Source: Datnioides undecimradiatus
Taxonomy: Eukaryota > Chordata > Actinopteri > Lobotiformes > Datnioididae
Assembly: GCA_008933995.1 (NCBI GenBank)
Contig: WARS01000095.1
Location: 186,001-250,000, forward strand
Direction of reading: 5' to 3'
DNA length: 64,000 bases
Positions 23,641 to 36,469 of the stretch are shown here, piece by piece (the stretch's first letter is position 1; the number at the start of each line of letters is the position of its first letter). The position numbers and the translations under genes are program-made. A model generated the notes under the pieces. It saw only the letters and a list, made by a program, of their open reading frames with translations, was not told the origin of the DNA and searched no databases.

Positions 23641-25240
23641 ACAGGATTTCCACCCACGCTGCAGCGACGGGCGCCGAATATAAAAGCAACTCCCTAAATG
23701 AGATGTGTTTCTGAATATAAAGGTCATATTGTTTGTGTCGCTGTTGCTCAGTGGCAGCGTCGCTTTCGAGAAGTTATCAACGTGAAGCTAATAAAGGCTC
23801 CTGCAGGATTATCTGTCCCCCGATTATCAGCAGCGAGCAGGAAGGCCAAATAAAGCTATCTGTGTGTGAGTGTGCGTGTGAGGGAGTAGCTGGCCGAGAG
23901 TCCGAGTGACTTATCACAAAGTGTTTGTGTGTGTTTGTGTGTGTTTGTGTGTGTGCAGATCAGAGGACTAATAATATCTTAGCAGGAATAACTCTGAGGC
24001 GGCCGCAGCAGGGAGCCTGCAGATATCGTATCAGCAGCAGAGGGCTGCGCCTTTAATGGCTGACAAATGTGTGTGGTGCCAGCTCCTAAACAGCTTCACT
24101 GCACCAGGTGTGACACATTTACATCGGACACACCTGCAGGCACCTGAACACACGCCGCTACGCGTGCACACAGGTGCACACACACTGATGTGCACACGCA
24201 GCACATACATATCTCTGCTTACACCCATAACTCAGTGTTACATGCAGGATAGTTCAGTTATTTGTTTACATTCCTTCACACGTCACGAGCATCAAACAAC
24301 ACAGCACACACACATTCACACACATTCACACATGCCTACACACGTCTGCATCTACCGAGCTGTCTGAGCACCGGGAGCTGCTCCGAGTCCTGTGTGCAGC
24401 GGAGCGAGGCCGCCTAAAATGAACTGATAGAGGTTATCTAGACGAGCTGATTATCTTCGTTAGGGCACCAAGGACTCTGGCGAACGCTGACAAACAGCTC
24501 TGCGCTGATTTCCACATTTAAAAGTCAAAGCTGCAGCCTTACACAAGCTACTGGCTAAATGCTAGCAGTAGGGATTCATTAGGGGCTTATCGACGCTGTA
24601 ATAAAGCCAGGGAGCAGTAAAGTGGCTGGAGGCCAGCCGTCAGACTGGTAACCATTACAGCCCCCTGCACCCACGTTACTGAGGCTGGGATGAAGCAGCA
24701 ACATGCCGACACCCATGGGCGACTTATTTCGTTCATTAAAGTCGTGTTTTCTGTCACAAACCAACATATTGGTGCTTTTTCACACAATAAACCTCTGAAT
24801 TCTCCCTGTGCTGAATCCACACAGGCAGCAGGAAACACCAGAATCGAATTTATTCTCATGCTCATTGTTTCCTTCTATCTGCCTTTGTTTGGATTTATTA
24901 TTATTACAAATAATCATTTTTTATATTTGTTCATCAACAAACTCAGTGAGAGCTTGGAGAGACCGGGCCACAACAAGACAAACTCCTGCAAACAGTCCAG
25001 CGAAGAACTGAACTGAACAGAAGCCGTGTGTGAATTTATGCTGTATCAGCATTAATAACATTAATTAATCACCGTCTTTACGGAGCCGCTCGCGCAGCTC
25101 ATCAGGAAAAACATCAAACGCCGACAACGCGACGCAACAACCTGTGATGCGCACTGTGCTCACACAGGTCCTCACTAACAGACGGACAAACATGAACTAA
25201 CCCTCCGGATGTTGTTTGCCCGGGCCGTCTGCTCTGCCGG
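23641..25240. other. Unique non-genic sequence
   Basis: Contains a GTTTGTGTGT triplication at about 23922-23956 and GATA-type words (GGATTATCTG, CGATTATCAG near 23808-23830). No gene supported. Confidence 0.6.
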
Positions 25241-25386
25241 GTCACTGAGAGCGCAGGACTTACTGAGGGCGGAGGAGTCACTGTGAGCGCAGGAGTCACT
25301 GAGGGCGGAGGACTCACTGAGGGCGGAGGAGTCACTGAGGGCGGAGGAGTCACTGACGGCGCAGGAGTCACTGAGGGCGCAGGAGA
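25241..25386. repeat. 18-bp minisatellite, about 8 copies
   Basis: Unit GAGGGCGGAGGAGTCACT with variants (GAGCGCAGGAGTCACT, GACGGCGCAGGAGTCACT). Eighteen bp is a multiple of three, so the minus strand reads as a six-residue Pro/Ser/Val/Thr repeat in an open frame at 25536-25114. No signal peptide, domain or splice context supports coding. Confidence 0.9.
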
Positions 25387-25520
25387 GCTGCAGGACCGAG
25401 GGGCTGAGGGAAGCTGAGGAGGAGACAGAGGGAGCTCCAATGTCACTGTGTCCTCAGAGCTCTGTTTGGTTCTGCACCGCTGCAAACACCTTGGATTACT
25501 GTCCCACACTGTGTGTGTGA

Positions 25521-25566
25521 GTGTGTGCGCACGCATGTGTGTGCGCGCACGCGCGTGTGTGTGCGT
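25521..25566. repeat. 46-bp strictly alternating purine-pyrimidine tract (potential Z-DNA)
   Basis: Every step alternates purine and pyrimidine, with GCGCGCACGCGCG at its heart, the best Z-DNA sequence class. A (GT)15 run follows at 25648-25678. Confidence 0.85.
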
Positions 25567-25645
25567 TTATTTTCTGTGTGTTCTCAGTTTCTTTTAAATT
25601 CATGCTGTATGTGCATCTATTATGTGTCTCTCTGACTCCATATAT

Positions 25646-25647
<2 letters not shown>

Positions 25648-25678
<31 letters not shown>
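25648..25678. repeat. (GT)15 microsatellite
   Basis: Pure GT run. Confidence 0.95.
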
Positions 25679-25681
<3 letters not shown>

Positions 25682-25754
25682 GCTCAGCCACCACAGTCAG
25701 AAAAGGGGAATAGTAGCTTGTCACCCAGAGAGCTCAGGAGCAGCTGCTCTAAAT

Positions 25755-25880
25755 TAGAGCCAAATCAGGTCTCCTAATTGATATTCCCAGGATCCCTGCC
25801 GCTCCCTAATTGGTGTACCTGTGCCCTGATTGGTTACCTGATTATAATTGATTAGCTGGCTCAGCTGGCCCAGGACACAC
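25755..25880. promoter_or_regulatory. Candidate regulatory block with repeated ATTG cores
   Basis: CCTAATTGAT, CCTAATTGG, CTGATTGG and ATTATAATTGATTAG occur within about 90 bp (25773-25855), giving several homeodomain or inverted CCAAT-type cores. Function untested. Confidence 0.3.
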
Positions 25881-28197
25881 AGACAAAGGATACATCTGAA
25901 CTTGTCCATCGGGGACGTATAGGTGCGTGACAAATTAAAGGAAAAACCTGAATAAATGAGTGGAGAAACACAACAACTGCAGATGTTTCCACGCAGGTGC
26001 GCTGAACGCTGCAATTAAGCAATTAAACTCCCATCATGCACTGCGGCATGTGTAAAAAGCTGAGCTCGGGCTGTTGATGGCTCAGATGCTCGTGTTTCAG
26101 CAGGAACTGGGACTCAGCGGCGTCAGCGGCAAACATCTGCATTAGTGTGAAACGTCGGGACAAATGCAGGAGCGCCTGTGTCAAGAGTCCGGCGGCGCTG
26201 GTCTGCAGAGGCGGCCACGCACGACGAACGCTCTCTGTGTTGTGTTTCCTTTCATTTGTCAGCCGTCAGCTGTGGAAGCAGAGGAGATGAGAGGCCGCGC
26301 TGGCATTTAAATGGCAGGTGATAGCCCCTCTTACCCATTCACGACCCGCTCTGTTCCTGGGAACACACACAGCATCATCATGATAAGTGTAACCTCCGGG
26401 CCTCGTGCTCCACCCGCTCCGACCAATCGAAATACCTGATCAGTACCAGCTGCTGAAATGAAACCTGCAACACTGCGAAGCTGAGGATGCAGCGCTGCCT
26501 AAAGTCACGATGAGGTAACAAGGGATTACTGCTCAGGGTTATGTATCTCACACACACAGTAACTAATTTGCAAGTAATCAGTAATTAACGAGTCTATATT
26601 ACTGATCAATACCCCGTCTGTTCTGTGCTAACTCATCATTATCTCCCGTCAGTCCTGCATAAGGACGCAGTATTTAGCGAGTCCTCAGTCATCGAGTCGT
26701 TTACATGTGGCTCGTCATTGCTTCGCTGCTAATCACTCAACATTTCATCGTTTTCTGATTGACTGAGCCACAAAACCCACTTTTTTATATTTTAACCTCA
26801 CTCAGACCTAAATGTGCAGCTGGCCTGAGGTCAGTGCATGTGTGTCAGGTTGTCGTGCGCTGACCTGAGACTGTGAGTCGATGCAAACGAAGCCCGTGGC
26901 TGGAGCAGCCGGCGGTTTCATACGAAGTGTTATCTGATGTTAATGCAGAGATGCACTCGGCTGCTTTTACAGAGTGTAAACATCGGACGCACTGATCGAT
27001 GAACCTGAACGCGGAAGTCCTGGAAATGAATCCTGCAGAGAGTACTACAGTCTATAGATAGACGCATTAGCATTAAGATGCACGCGGGCAGCGCACATCA
27101 CTGGCCGCGTTTACATCATGGCTAAATGGACTGCACGCTGAATAATCCATCACAAGAAAGGATGTCGAGGGCTGAGAGCTGCACTGGAGACTGGTGCAGA
27201 GAGACAGAGGAGAGGCCGGACCAGACAGACACCTGTCTGTACACACGACACACCTGAACCTGAGTCTCAGTGGGTTGAACGCCCGTCGACACACAAACAC
27301 ACACACACACACACACACACCGTCATGATACAGGAACAACACAAACTGAGTCACAGCGCAGACGATCTGTGAGAGGAGGACCAATCACAGAGTCACCTGT
27401 ATCTTCTCCGTCCTTTAGAATCAACTTGATTTCCTCACTCCATCACCTCAGGTCCTGCAGATTGGTCTGGCAGGAAGCTGCAGAGCATTTAACGACCCAG
27501 TCTGCTGGGGACCAACATCTGCAGAGCAGCATGCAGCTGCAGAGGACATGCATATCTAAAAGCCGACCAATGCAAACATCTGCAGAGGTGCAGATGGTTC
27601 TCACCATCCACCTGACACGTGCAGGAGCAGTGAAACGCAAAGTCGCTGTCGAGGGAAAGAGCTGAGGTGCAGTGAGCTCAACGACCGGGGGACGAGGAGT
27701 CAGGGAGGATCTCTTCCAGAGCACCCTCCATCCTGTCTCTCACCCATCTCGCACCCGTCTCCCCCTCCTTTCTCTCGGCCCCGTTTTCCTCTTCTCTTCC
27801 CTCCACGTTCTGCTCACATTCATCTCAGACGTCCTGCCTGATGTGCAGTCTGTACATCTCACTGTTTAACCGGCAGCTCTGATTCTGATTCCTCGCTCAT
27901 CGAGCTGGAGCCTTTGAAATCGCCGCTGCTCTTAAAGCTGCCTCCCCGGACAGCTGCTGTAAGGCCGTCACACAGGCCGGAGACAAACGGATGAAGAGGA
28001 GCGAGAGGAAGGACGGAGCAACAGATGCATTACCACTTTGAGGCTGGAATCCAAGGATCCTGGTGGTTAATGTGAGAAGAATGAATATGTCCGCTTCATG
28101 CAGAAGTGATGCAACGAACAGAGACAAACACACGTTTGTTTGGTTTCACACATGATACGTGTGAGAGTTCATGAGGGCGTCATTATCAGGTCCACAG
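25881..28197. other. Unique non-genic sequence
   Basis: No gene. A (CA)12 run lies at 27297-27321. The block at 26280-26420 (CATTTAAATGG, CATGATAAGTG) has enhancer-like texture but nothing firm. Confidence 0.6.
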
Positions 28198-31100
28198 GCA
28201 GTGAACACTGAACACTGCCTGATACTGAACACTGTCTGACACTGAACACTGTCTGACACTGAACACTGCCTGATACTGAACACTGTCTGACACTGAACAC
28301 TGTCTGACACTGAACACTGAACACTGCCTGATACTGAACACTGCCTGACACTGAACACTGCCTGATACTGAACACTGCCTGATACTGAACACTGTCTGAC
28401 ACTGAACACTGTCTGACACTGAACACTGCTGATACCAGACACTGTCTGACACTGAACACTGAATGCACCTGATACTGAACACATGTCGATACTGAACACT
28501 GATACTGAACACTGAACACTGTCTGACACTGAACACTGAATACTGCCTGATACTGAACACTGTCTGATACTGGAACACTGCCTGATACTAGACACTGCCT
28601 GATACTGAACACTGAGCACTGTCTGATACTGAATACTGTCTGATACTGAACACTGTCTGACATACTGTCTGACGCAGACACTGAACACTGTCTGATACTG
28701 AACACTGCTGATACTGAACACTGAACACTGCCTGATACTGAACACTGCCTGATACTGAACACTGAACACTGCCTGATACTGGAACACTGTCTGATACTGA
28801 ACACTGGAGCACTGTCTGATACTGAACACTGTCTACGATACTGAACACTGTGTGCTGAACACTGAACACTGTCTGATACTGAACACTGAACACTGTCTGA
28901 TGCAGACACTGCCTGATACTGAACACTGAACACTGTCTGATACTGAACACTGTCTGACAATGAACACTGAACACTGTCTGATACTGAACACTGCCTGATA
29001 CTGAACACTGAACACTGTCTGATACTGAACACTGTCTGACAATGAACACTGAGCTTACTGTCTGATACAGAACACTGCCTGATACTGAACACTGTCTGAC
29101 ACTGAACACTGCCTGATACTGAACACTGTCTGACACTGAACACTGAACACTGCCTGATACTGAACACTGCCTGATACTGAACACTGTCTGACACTGAACA
29201 CTGTCTGATACTGAACACTGTCTGATACTGAACACTGAACACTGTCTGATACTGAACACTGAACACTGCCTGATACTGAACACTGAACACTGTCTGATAC
29301 AGACACTGTCTGATACTGAACACTGCCTGATACTGAACACTGTCTGACACTGAACGCATCTGATACTGAACACTGAACACTGTCTGACACTGAACACCCT
29401 TGACACTGAACACTGAACACTGTCTGATACTGAACACTGTCTGATACTGAACACTGAACACTGTCTGATACTGAACACTGCCTGATACTGAACACTGCCT
29501 GATACAGAACACTGTCTGATACTAGAACACTGCCTGATACTGAACTTACTGAACACTGTCTGACACTGGGCTTGCTGTCTGACACACAGACACTGAACAC
29601 TGTCTGACACTGAACACTGAACACTGCCTGATACTGAACACTGAACACTGTCTGATACTGAACACTGAACCACTGTCGATGCTGAACACTGTCTGATACT
29701 GAACACTGTCACAAATGCTGAACACACTGAACACTGTGTCTGTTCTGAACACTGTCTGATACAGACACTAGACACTGCCTGATACTGAACTTTGTCTGAC
29801 ACACTGAACACTGCCTGATACTGAACACTGAACACTGAACACTGTCTGATACTGAACACTGCCTGATACTGAACACTGTCTGATACTGAACACTGCCTGA
29901 TACTGAACACTGTCTGATACTGAACACTGAACACTGTCTGATACAGACACTAGACACTGTCTGACACTGAACACTGTCTGACACTGAACACTGAACACTG
30001 TCTGATACTGAACACTGCCTGATACTGAACACTGAACACTGTCTGACACTGAACACTGTCTGACACTGAACACTGCCTGATATAGACACTGGGTACTGTC
30101 TGATACTGAACACTGCCTGATACTGAACACTGCCTGATACTGAACACTGTCTGATACTGAACACTGAACACTGCCTGATACTGAACACTGCCTGATACTG
30201 AACACTGAACACTGTCTGATACTGAACACTGAACACTGCCTGATACTGAACACTGCCTGATACTGAACACTAGACACTGCTGCACAGTACCAGACACTGC
30301 CTGATACTGAACACTGAACACTGCCTGATACTGAACACTGAACACTGCCTGATACTGAACACTGTCTGATACTGAACACTGCATGATACTGAACACTGTC
30401 TGATAATGAACACTGCCTGATACTGAACACTGAACACTGTCTGATACTGAACACTGCATGATACTGAACACTGTCTGTGTAGACACTGCCTGATACTGAA
30501 CACTGCCTGATACTGAACACTGTCTGATACTGAACACTGCCTGATACTGAACACTGTCTGATACTGAACACTGAACACTGATACTGAACACTGTCTGATA
30601 CTGAACACTGAACACTGCCTGATGCGAACACTGAACACTGCCTGATACTGAACACTGCCTGATACTGAACACTGAACACTGTCTGATACTGAACACTGTC
30701 CAAATGCAGACACTGAACACTGTCACGATGCAGACACTGAGCACTGTCTGATACTGGAGCACACTGATACTGAACACTGTCTGATACTGAACACTGCTGA
30801 TACAGACACCTTCGATGCAGACACTTTGTCTGACACTGGAACACTGAACACTGCCTGATACTGAACACTGAACACTGTCTGACACTGAACACTGTCTGAC
30901 ACTAGACACTGCCTGATACTGAACACTGAACACTGTCTGATACTGAACACTGCCTGATACACTGAACACTGTCTGATAATGAACACTGCCTGATACTGAA
31001 CACTGAACACTGTCTGATACTGAACACTGAACACTGCCTGATACTGAACACTGCCTGATACTGAACACTGAACACTTTTGATACTGGTACTGCCTGATAC

Positions 31101-31807
31101 TGAACACTGAACACTGCCTGATACTGAACACTGTCTGATACTGAACACTGAACACTGCCTGATACTGAACACTGTCTGATACTGAACACTGAACACTGTC
31201 TGATACTAAACACTGCATGATACTGAACACTGTCTGATAATAGACACTGCGATACTGAACACACTAGACACTGTCTGATACTAGACACTGCACTTGATAC
31301 TGAACACTGTCTGATAATAGACACTGCCTGATACTAGACACTGCCTGATACTGAACTGTCTGATGCTGAACACTGCCTGATGCTAGACACTGGAACACTG
31401 TCCTGATACTGAACACTGAACACTGCCTGATACTGAACACTGTCTGTTTGAACACTGCCTGATACTGAACGCATCTGATACTGAACACTGAACACTGCTG
31501 ATACTGAACACTGTCTGATACTGAACACTGAACACTGCCTGATGCTGAACACTGGAGCACTGCCTGATACTGAACACTAGACACTGCCTGATACTGAACA
31601 CTGTCTGATACTGGGCCTGCCTGATACTGAACACTGAACACTGTCTGATACAGACACTGAACACTGTCTGATGCACAGACACTGAACACTGTCTGATACT
31701 GAACACTTAATACGATACTGAACACTGAACACTGTCTGATACTGAACACTGTCTGATACTGAACACTGTCTGATACTGAACACTGAACACTGCCTGATAC
31801 TGCTGAT
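28198..31807. repeat. 3.6-kb two-module satellite-like array (decamer CTGYCTGAYA plus heptamer CTGAACA)
   Basis: The whole segment is made of a decamer, CTG[T/C]CTGA[T/C]A, and a heptamer, CTGAACA. Decamer plus one heptamer gives 17 bp, decamer plus two gives 24 bp, and a rare form with three gives 31 bp (about 29819-29845). The 17- and 24-bp forms are mixed irregularly. Variants (ACAGACACTG, ATGCAGACACTG, TACTAGACACTG, TACTGGAACACTG) are scattered and denser near 29530-29790, 30690-30840 and 31230-31720. The complement contains no TAA, TAG or TGA in the consensus, so all three minus frames stay open for up to about 448 codons with FSVQYQ/SIRQCSV text; the plus strand is closed by TGA. I find no sign of a gene: no promoter, no domain, and the frames interchange because 17 and 7 are not multiples of three. 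Confidence 0.97.
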
Positions 31808-31875
31808 GTTGCATTTTGTTATTGAACTGTGAAGCACTTCTGAGCTGTCGTTTAAATAAAGTTCTGTCTGTCGTG
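31808..31875 (+). repeat. Retroelement-like 3' tail with AATAAA signal
   Basis: Directly after the array, GTTGCATTTTGTTATTG, GTGAAGCACTT and TTTAAATAAAGTTCTGT follow in the order seen at 3' ends of fish LINEs and some 3' UTRs (resemblance from memory). AATAAA at 31855-31860 could serve as a polyadenylation signal for plus-strand transcripts through the array. Confidence 0.4.
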
Positions 31876-31886
31876 ATGGAGCCAAG

Positions 31887-31969
31887 TGCTGCTCCTGCTC
31901 CTCCTCCTGCTCCTCCTCCTGCTCCCCTTCCTGCTGCTCCTCCTCCTCCTCCTCCTGCTGCTCCTCCTG
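31887..31969. repeat. (CTCCTG)n/(CTC)n repeat
   Basis: Imperfect CTCCTG and CTC triplet repeat of about 83 bp. The plus frame reads Ala/Pro and is short, so it is not taken as a gene. Confidence 0.9.
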
Positions 31970-34560
31970 AAGTTTTACTGTTTTGCAGCTTTAAACTGGA
32001 CGAACTGAGCTGACATCTTCAGGACTTCCAGGAGCAGGTTTTCTAAAGAAAGTGTTTTCAGTGAATCCGACGACAGCGTGTGTTTGGCTCACGTTGTGTT
32101 CATTCATTAAACTGCAGAAAGGCTGCTAAACACGCAGCTAATCTCTGTTCTCTGGAAACTAGACTCTCAGTTCACCTCTGAACATGCGATACAGCCACAG
32201 ATGAAACTGCTCAAATGATCTGCAGCTCAGGGGCTAAAGTTCCTTCACCTGCTGTTTAAACTGTGCAGTATCTGAGCATGCTGTGCATTAAACTAATGAG
32301 TATGAGCACAACAGTGATGACTGCATCCTCCAGAAACCAGTGCTGCGCCATGCGCTGCTCTGCTAACAGTCTCACTTCCTCCAGTCTCACAGCAAGTGAA
32401 ACAGGGGAGCAGGAAGCTGTGATGGACTCGAGTGCAGGTTCACGCGAGGCCGCAGCTCTCGCAGGTTGTTGTCATTCACAGACTCGAGTCTCGAGCTCGT
32501 CCTGCACGCGTCACTGCTTGAAGCTGCAGGATTGCACAGACTCCCACCCCTTTAATTGCATAAAATAAGAACCAAATTTAAGTGTCACTTTCAATTTTCT
32601 CTCCCGCCGCACAGAGCTGCAGGACATCACAGACGTTATGAAACCAGGACAACGGCAGATTGACTCATGAAACAGCACCAGCTCTGAAACAAACGCCCAG
32701 GTCCTGTGTGGATCTCAGTCTGACTTCACCTGGAACGAACTCTTCCTGCCATTGAGGAACAGACTGCAGTGCACGACTGAGGGGTGCAGAGGTCAGGACC
32801 TCAGTGTCTCTGCATTATTACTGTGGCTATAAAACAGTCATGCAGAGAGAGTCGGAGGAAACAGGGGGTTTGATTAATTGGGATGAGATTTACACAAAGT
32901 CACTTTAAAAGTCTGGAGGAAAAACAGCTTCAGAGACCAAGTTTAAAAGTCAGTGGTGGAATAAAATGTATTTTAAGAATTAGAAATAGAACAGAAAGAA
33001 TCAAATGTGGTGCAGCTGGAGGACGGTTGGTGTGTGTGTCTCTGCTGAGCTCTGCAGCTTCAGTCAAACCTTCAGATCTGTGGCGACTCTGAGACGCTTT
33101 CCTCTCTCCTTCCCTCTCGACCTACTGCAGATCGACGTCATGCAACTCAGAACATTTGACAGAGATCCTGCGGCTGCAGCGACTGTGCAGGCACAGCTCA
33201 TCTGATATCACAGATATGGCGCCGATGTGGATACGTGACGACGCTCCTCGCTGCGTTTCCAAACACCTCGTCATAGCTGTTAGTGCCGAGTGGGGTGCGA
33301 GCGCGCTGTGGGGGTTTTGTTTGGCTCTGCCGTTGTAATCCACTTTGCAGCGTGACGAGATACAAGGGCGAGGAAGCCGTGCAACCTGTGGGACGCACAG
33401 AGACTCCAGACGAGGCGTCAGGTAGTTTCTAAAATGATGTTTAGGCCTCAGCTTCTCTCTGCTCCTCCTTTGTTCTCTCCTCTATCTCCGTCCTCCATCC
33501 ATCTCTCAGCGGCAGCCTCCTCCTCCAGTTTTCCTCCCGTTTCCCCGCCCATCTGTCCTTTGCTTCCCACTGTCCTCCCTTAACCTCTCTCTCATCTGTG
33601 CATTAGCTGTTGTGAGTGTGTGGCTTGTCCCTGCGGCCACGAGGCTCATTAATAAGGATACTCGGAGAGGCTCAGCAGAGACTAGACTGACCTGCAGCCT
33701 CAAATGATGGGGGGGGTCTGCATAGGACGGCAGAATAGTAAGAAAACAGGGTCAGTGCACAGAGAGAGGAGGGAGTGTGTGAGGTACAGTGTGTGTTCGT
33801 CACATGAAAATCCTCACGCTCAGACGCACTCATCCTGATCTGTGTTGGGGGGCAACATAAACCTGGACGTGAGCTTCACCGAGCCTGGCAGGAGTCGGGG
33901 GAATCGGGGGGCAACAGATTAATTAGAGATCCACACACACACACACGTTAAAACAACCATTTACTCAGCAGCACGACGGCGTGAACCAGCACTCGTGCCT
34001 CATGGTCCCTGCTGAGAGTTCACAACCTTCAGGTGTGAAATGTGATGGCAGAGCACATGAATAAATAAAGAGCACCCTCGCTCCCAGTTCCTCCAGCTAC
34101 TCCCACCTCGGCACATGGGACATTAAAGAAGAAGCCAGGAAGGGAGCGGAGCGGCTGCAGGGATGAACTGGATCATTAGCATCTCCTGTCGTGCTCCTGC
34201 AGCAGTCTCCTGCAAACTGTTTTCAGAACAGCTGCAGATTCATAAAAATGCCTTTGACGTCATTAACGTCTTGAGGAAAATGAAACTGGGTTAATATTCT
34301 CTTGTCCATATTAATTATTGCTGCTGCAGGTGGATGCAGGGTGTTGGTCCAATCACATACATGCATGCAATGCTTTGTCACTTGACCAGCATTGCTCCTG
34401 CCTCGTTATCTCTGAGCACGGTGCATGTGTCCGGGACGTCTGCGGCCTCCTGAGCCGTTAGGTCAGGTCTGAACGGACTCTTCGGCCTCTGACGGCCTCA
34501 TTTTCGGACTCTTAACTTCATGTTAAAACTCCAACGATATCAACTTTCCTGATTCTCCAA
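31970..34560. other. Unique non-genic sequence
   Basis: Nothing assignable. A CA run of about 15 bp lies at 33932-33946, and pyrimidine-rich sequence at about 33450-33600. Confidence 0.6.
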
Positions 34561-35170
34561 ACACCTTTCAGAGTGTGTTGAAAGAGGAAGTGACTTCATG
34601 CAGAATCCTGAGGAAACCAGATTAAAGCAGCCTGCTGTTTGTTTCAGCCCGTTCCCCTGACCTCCATCTCTCTTCCCTCGCCTGCATCACCTCCGCTCTC
34701 TGCCAGCCTCATTATCTCTGCCTTCCCTCCCTCTTCTTCTCTTCTCCTCTCTATGTCTGCCAGCTCCAGTCTTTATCACCTGTCCCTCCTCCGCCTCCTG
34801 CTGCTGCTCTCCTACGGTGCCTGGTTGATCTAGTAAAACATCTGTTTCTGGAGAAGCTGGCGCCGTAAACGGCCCCCGGCCTCCTGGTCTCTTTACGAGG
34901 GCACTCACTCTGAACTAACGGCGGCAGAATGGCCCTCTGAGGCGCTGTCCTCCCTCCGATCGTCCCGCCTCCTCTGTCACACATTCCTCATGCTGAACGA
35001 ACAGTCTGACAGCATCAGCATCCTCCTCAGACCTGTGGCCCTGCTTCTCCCTCCTTGTCCTCCCACCTCACCCCTGTGTTAGCGCTCCAGACTCCTCTCA
35101 GCTCCCCGTCCTCCTCCGTCTCCCTCTCCATCCCCTGCCCCTCCTCCACCCGGCTCCTTCCTTTACACTT
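34561..35170. other. Pyrimidine-rich non-genic sequence
   Basis: Long CT-rich stretches at 34650-34830 and 35040-35160 in mostly unique sequence. Open frames are Ser/Pro/Leu-rich by composition only. Confidence 0.6.
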
Positions 35171-36469
35171 GTTTATTGTTTTACAGTGGCTGTATTTGGA
35201 CAAGGCTCTGGCTTTAACACCTCCAGGACGGAGGACGAGCAGCTGTCTGTGGCCCAGCGGGGGGCGTGAGGAGGATAATCAACCATCGTCATCTCCTCTT
35301 CTGTTTGTGCTGTCTGTGGTTTAATAATCAGATTTCTGGCTCTGACGCCCAAACCAACATGTTCTGACTTTCAGAAAAGCGCTGCTGCCGCTGCCGTTTC
35401 AGTCTAAAACCTCTGGTAGTGTTTATCGTCTGGACGCGTGGAGACGGTGACGCAGACGCCATTTTCACGTCTTGATCGGTGGCTCATCTGAAGCTTCGTG
35501 GCGAGGCGTGCGTACCGCCTGTGATCGACGCTCAGTCAGTGTTTTGCAGCACAATGACTGTGACACTGTGTCAGCAACAGCTTCACCGCGCCGTCAGTCC
35601 AACACGTCTCTGCTCTTTCACCGTCGCTGTGCATCGTGACGGTCTGCGCGCACGTGCCGAGCGCGTGAAGCTCACGCGACACGTTTTAATGCAGGTTAAT
35701 CTGGACGCAGGTCTGAGCAGCTGGGAGGTCTCTGCAGATTCAATGCATGATCTCATGAACATCCGACATGCAACATGCAGATTGTCTGGACTGTCACATG
35801 AAGGAAACGGGAAACAGGCCGCAGTGTGAGACGCAGTGCAGGAGGTGCAGCTTCATGATCCACAGCTCTGCAGCTACGTCACGTGTTTTCATGAACAAAC
35901 CTTCGAAACAAACCGGTTTCATTCGCACAAAGCTCGGACTCAGACTCGTCTCTCTTGATTAAAGTCGTTTCACTTCCTCGAACTATTAACTAAAGTTTTC
36001 ATAAAACCAAATGACAACATTTCATTTGATTCCCCGAGAATTCAACAAAGTTCCTAAATATAATATTCAGTCTATTCAACACTACGTAATCTGCTTTTCA
36101 TGTAATTTAGTTTTTGGCTTTTTATCCTCTTTTCTCTTCTTTCTATTTATTTACGGGACAATAGAGTCTCCAGCGCCGTCTTCTGTCGGCCGTCCCATTT
36201 CCGCTCTCTCTCCCGGTCCGGCCCCTGTCTTCCTTCCTTTTTCCCTTCATGCAATTGTTTCTGCCCGTGTGCAGCAAAGCCCTCCTCCTGCCGACAGTAT
36301 CATATCTTTTCTTTTCCCAGCAGAGGGTTTCAAACCTTATCGGCCTTCTCCGAGTTTGCAGATAGCAAACAGATGAAAAGAGAGCGGAGACAGAAGCTGG
36401 ATTCAGCCGCCCAGCTCGCGGTCCCCGGCGGCTCCCGCACCAGTCCACTCAGCCAGCGAGATGACACGT
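35171..36469. other. Unique non-genic sequence
   Basis: No gene. 35990-36390 is AT- and pyrimidine-rich and leads into the candidate element that follows. Confidence 0.55.

Noticed and set aside
25114..25536. Minus-strand 140-codon frame with Pro/Ser/Val/Thr hexapeptide repeats
   Set aside because: The repeat part is the 18-bp minisatellite and the start falls in a CA/GT tract. No domain, signal peptide or splice context.
28146..31885. Long minus-strand open frames (up to about 448 codons) with FSVQYQAVFSIRQCS text
   Set aside because: They lie wholly in the 17/24-bp array, whose complement has no stop codon in any frame. All three frames are open and overlap, and the modules shift frame because 17 and 7 are not multiples of three.
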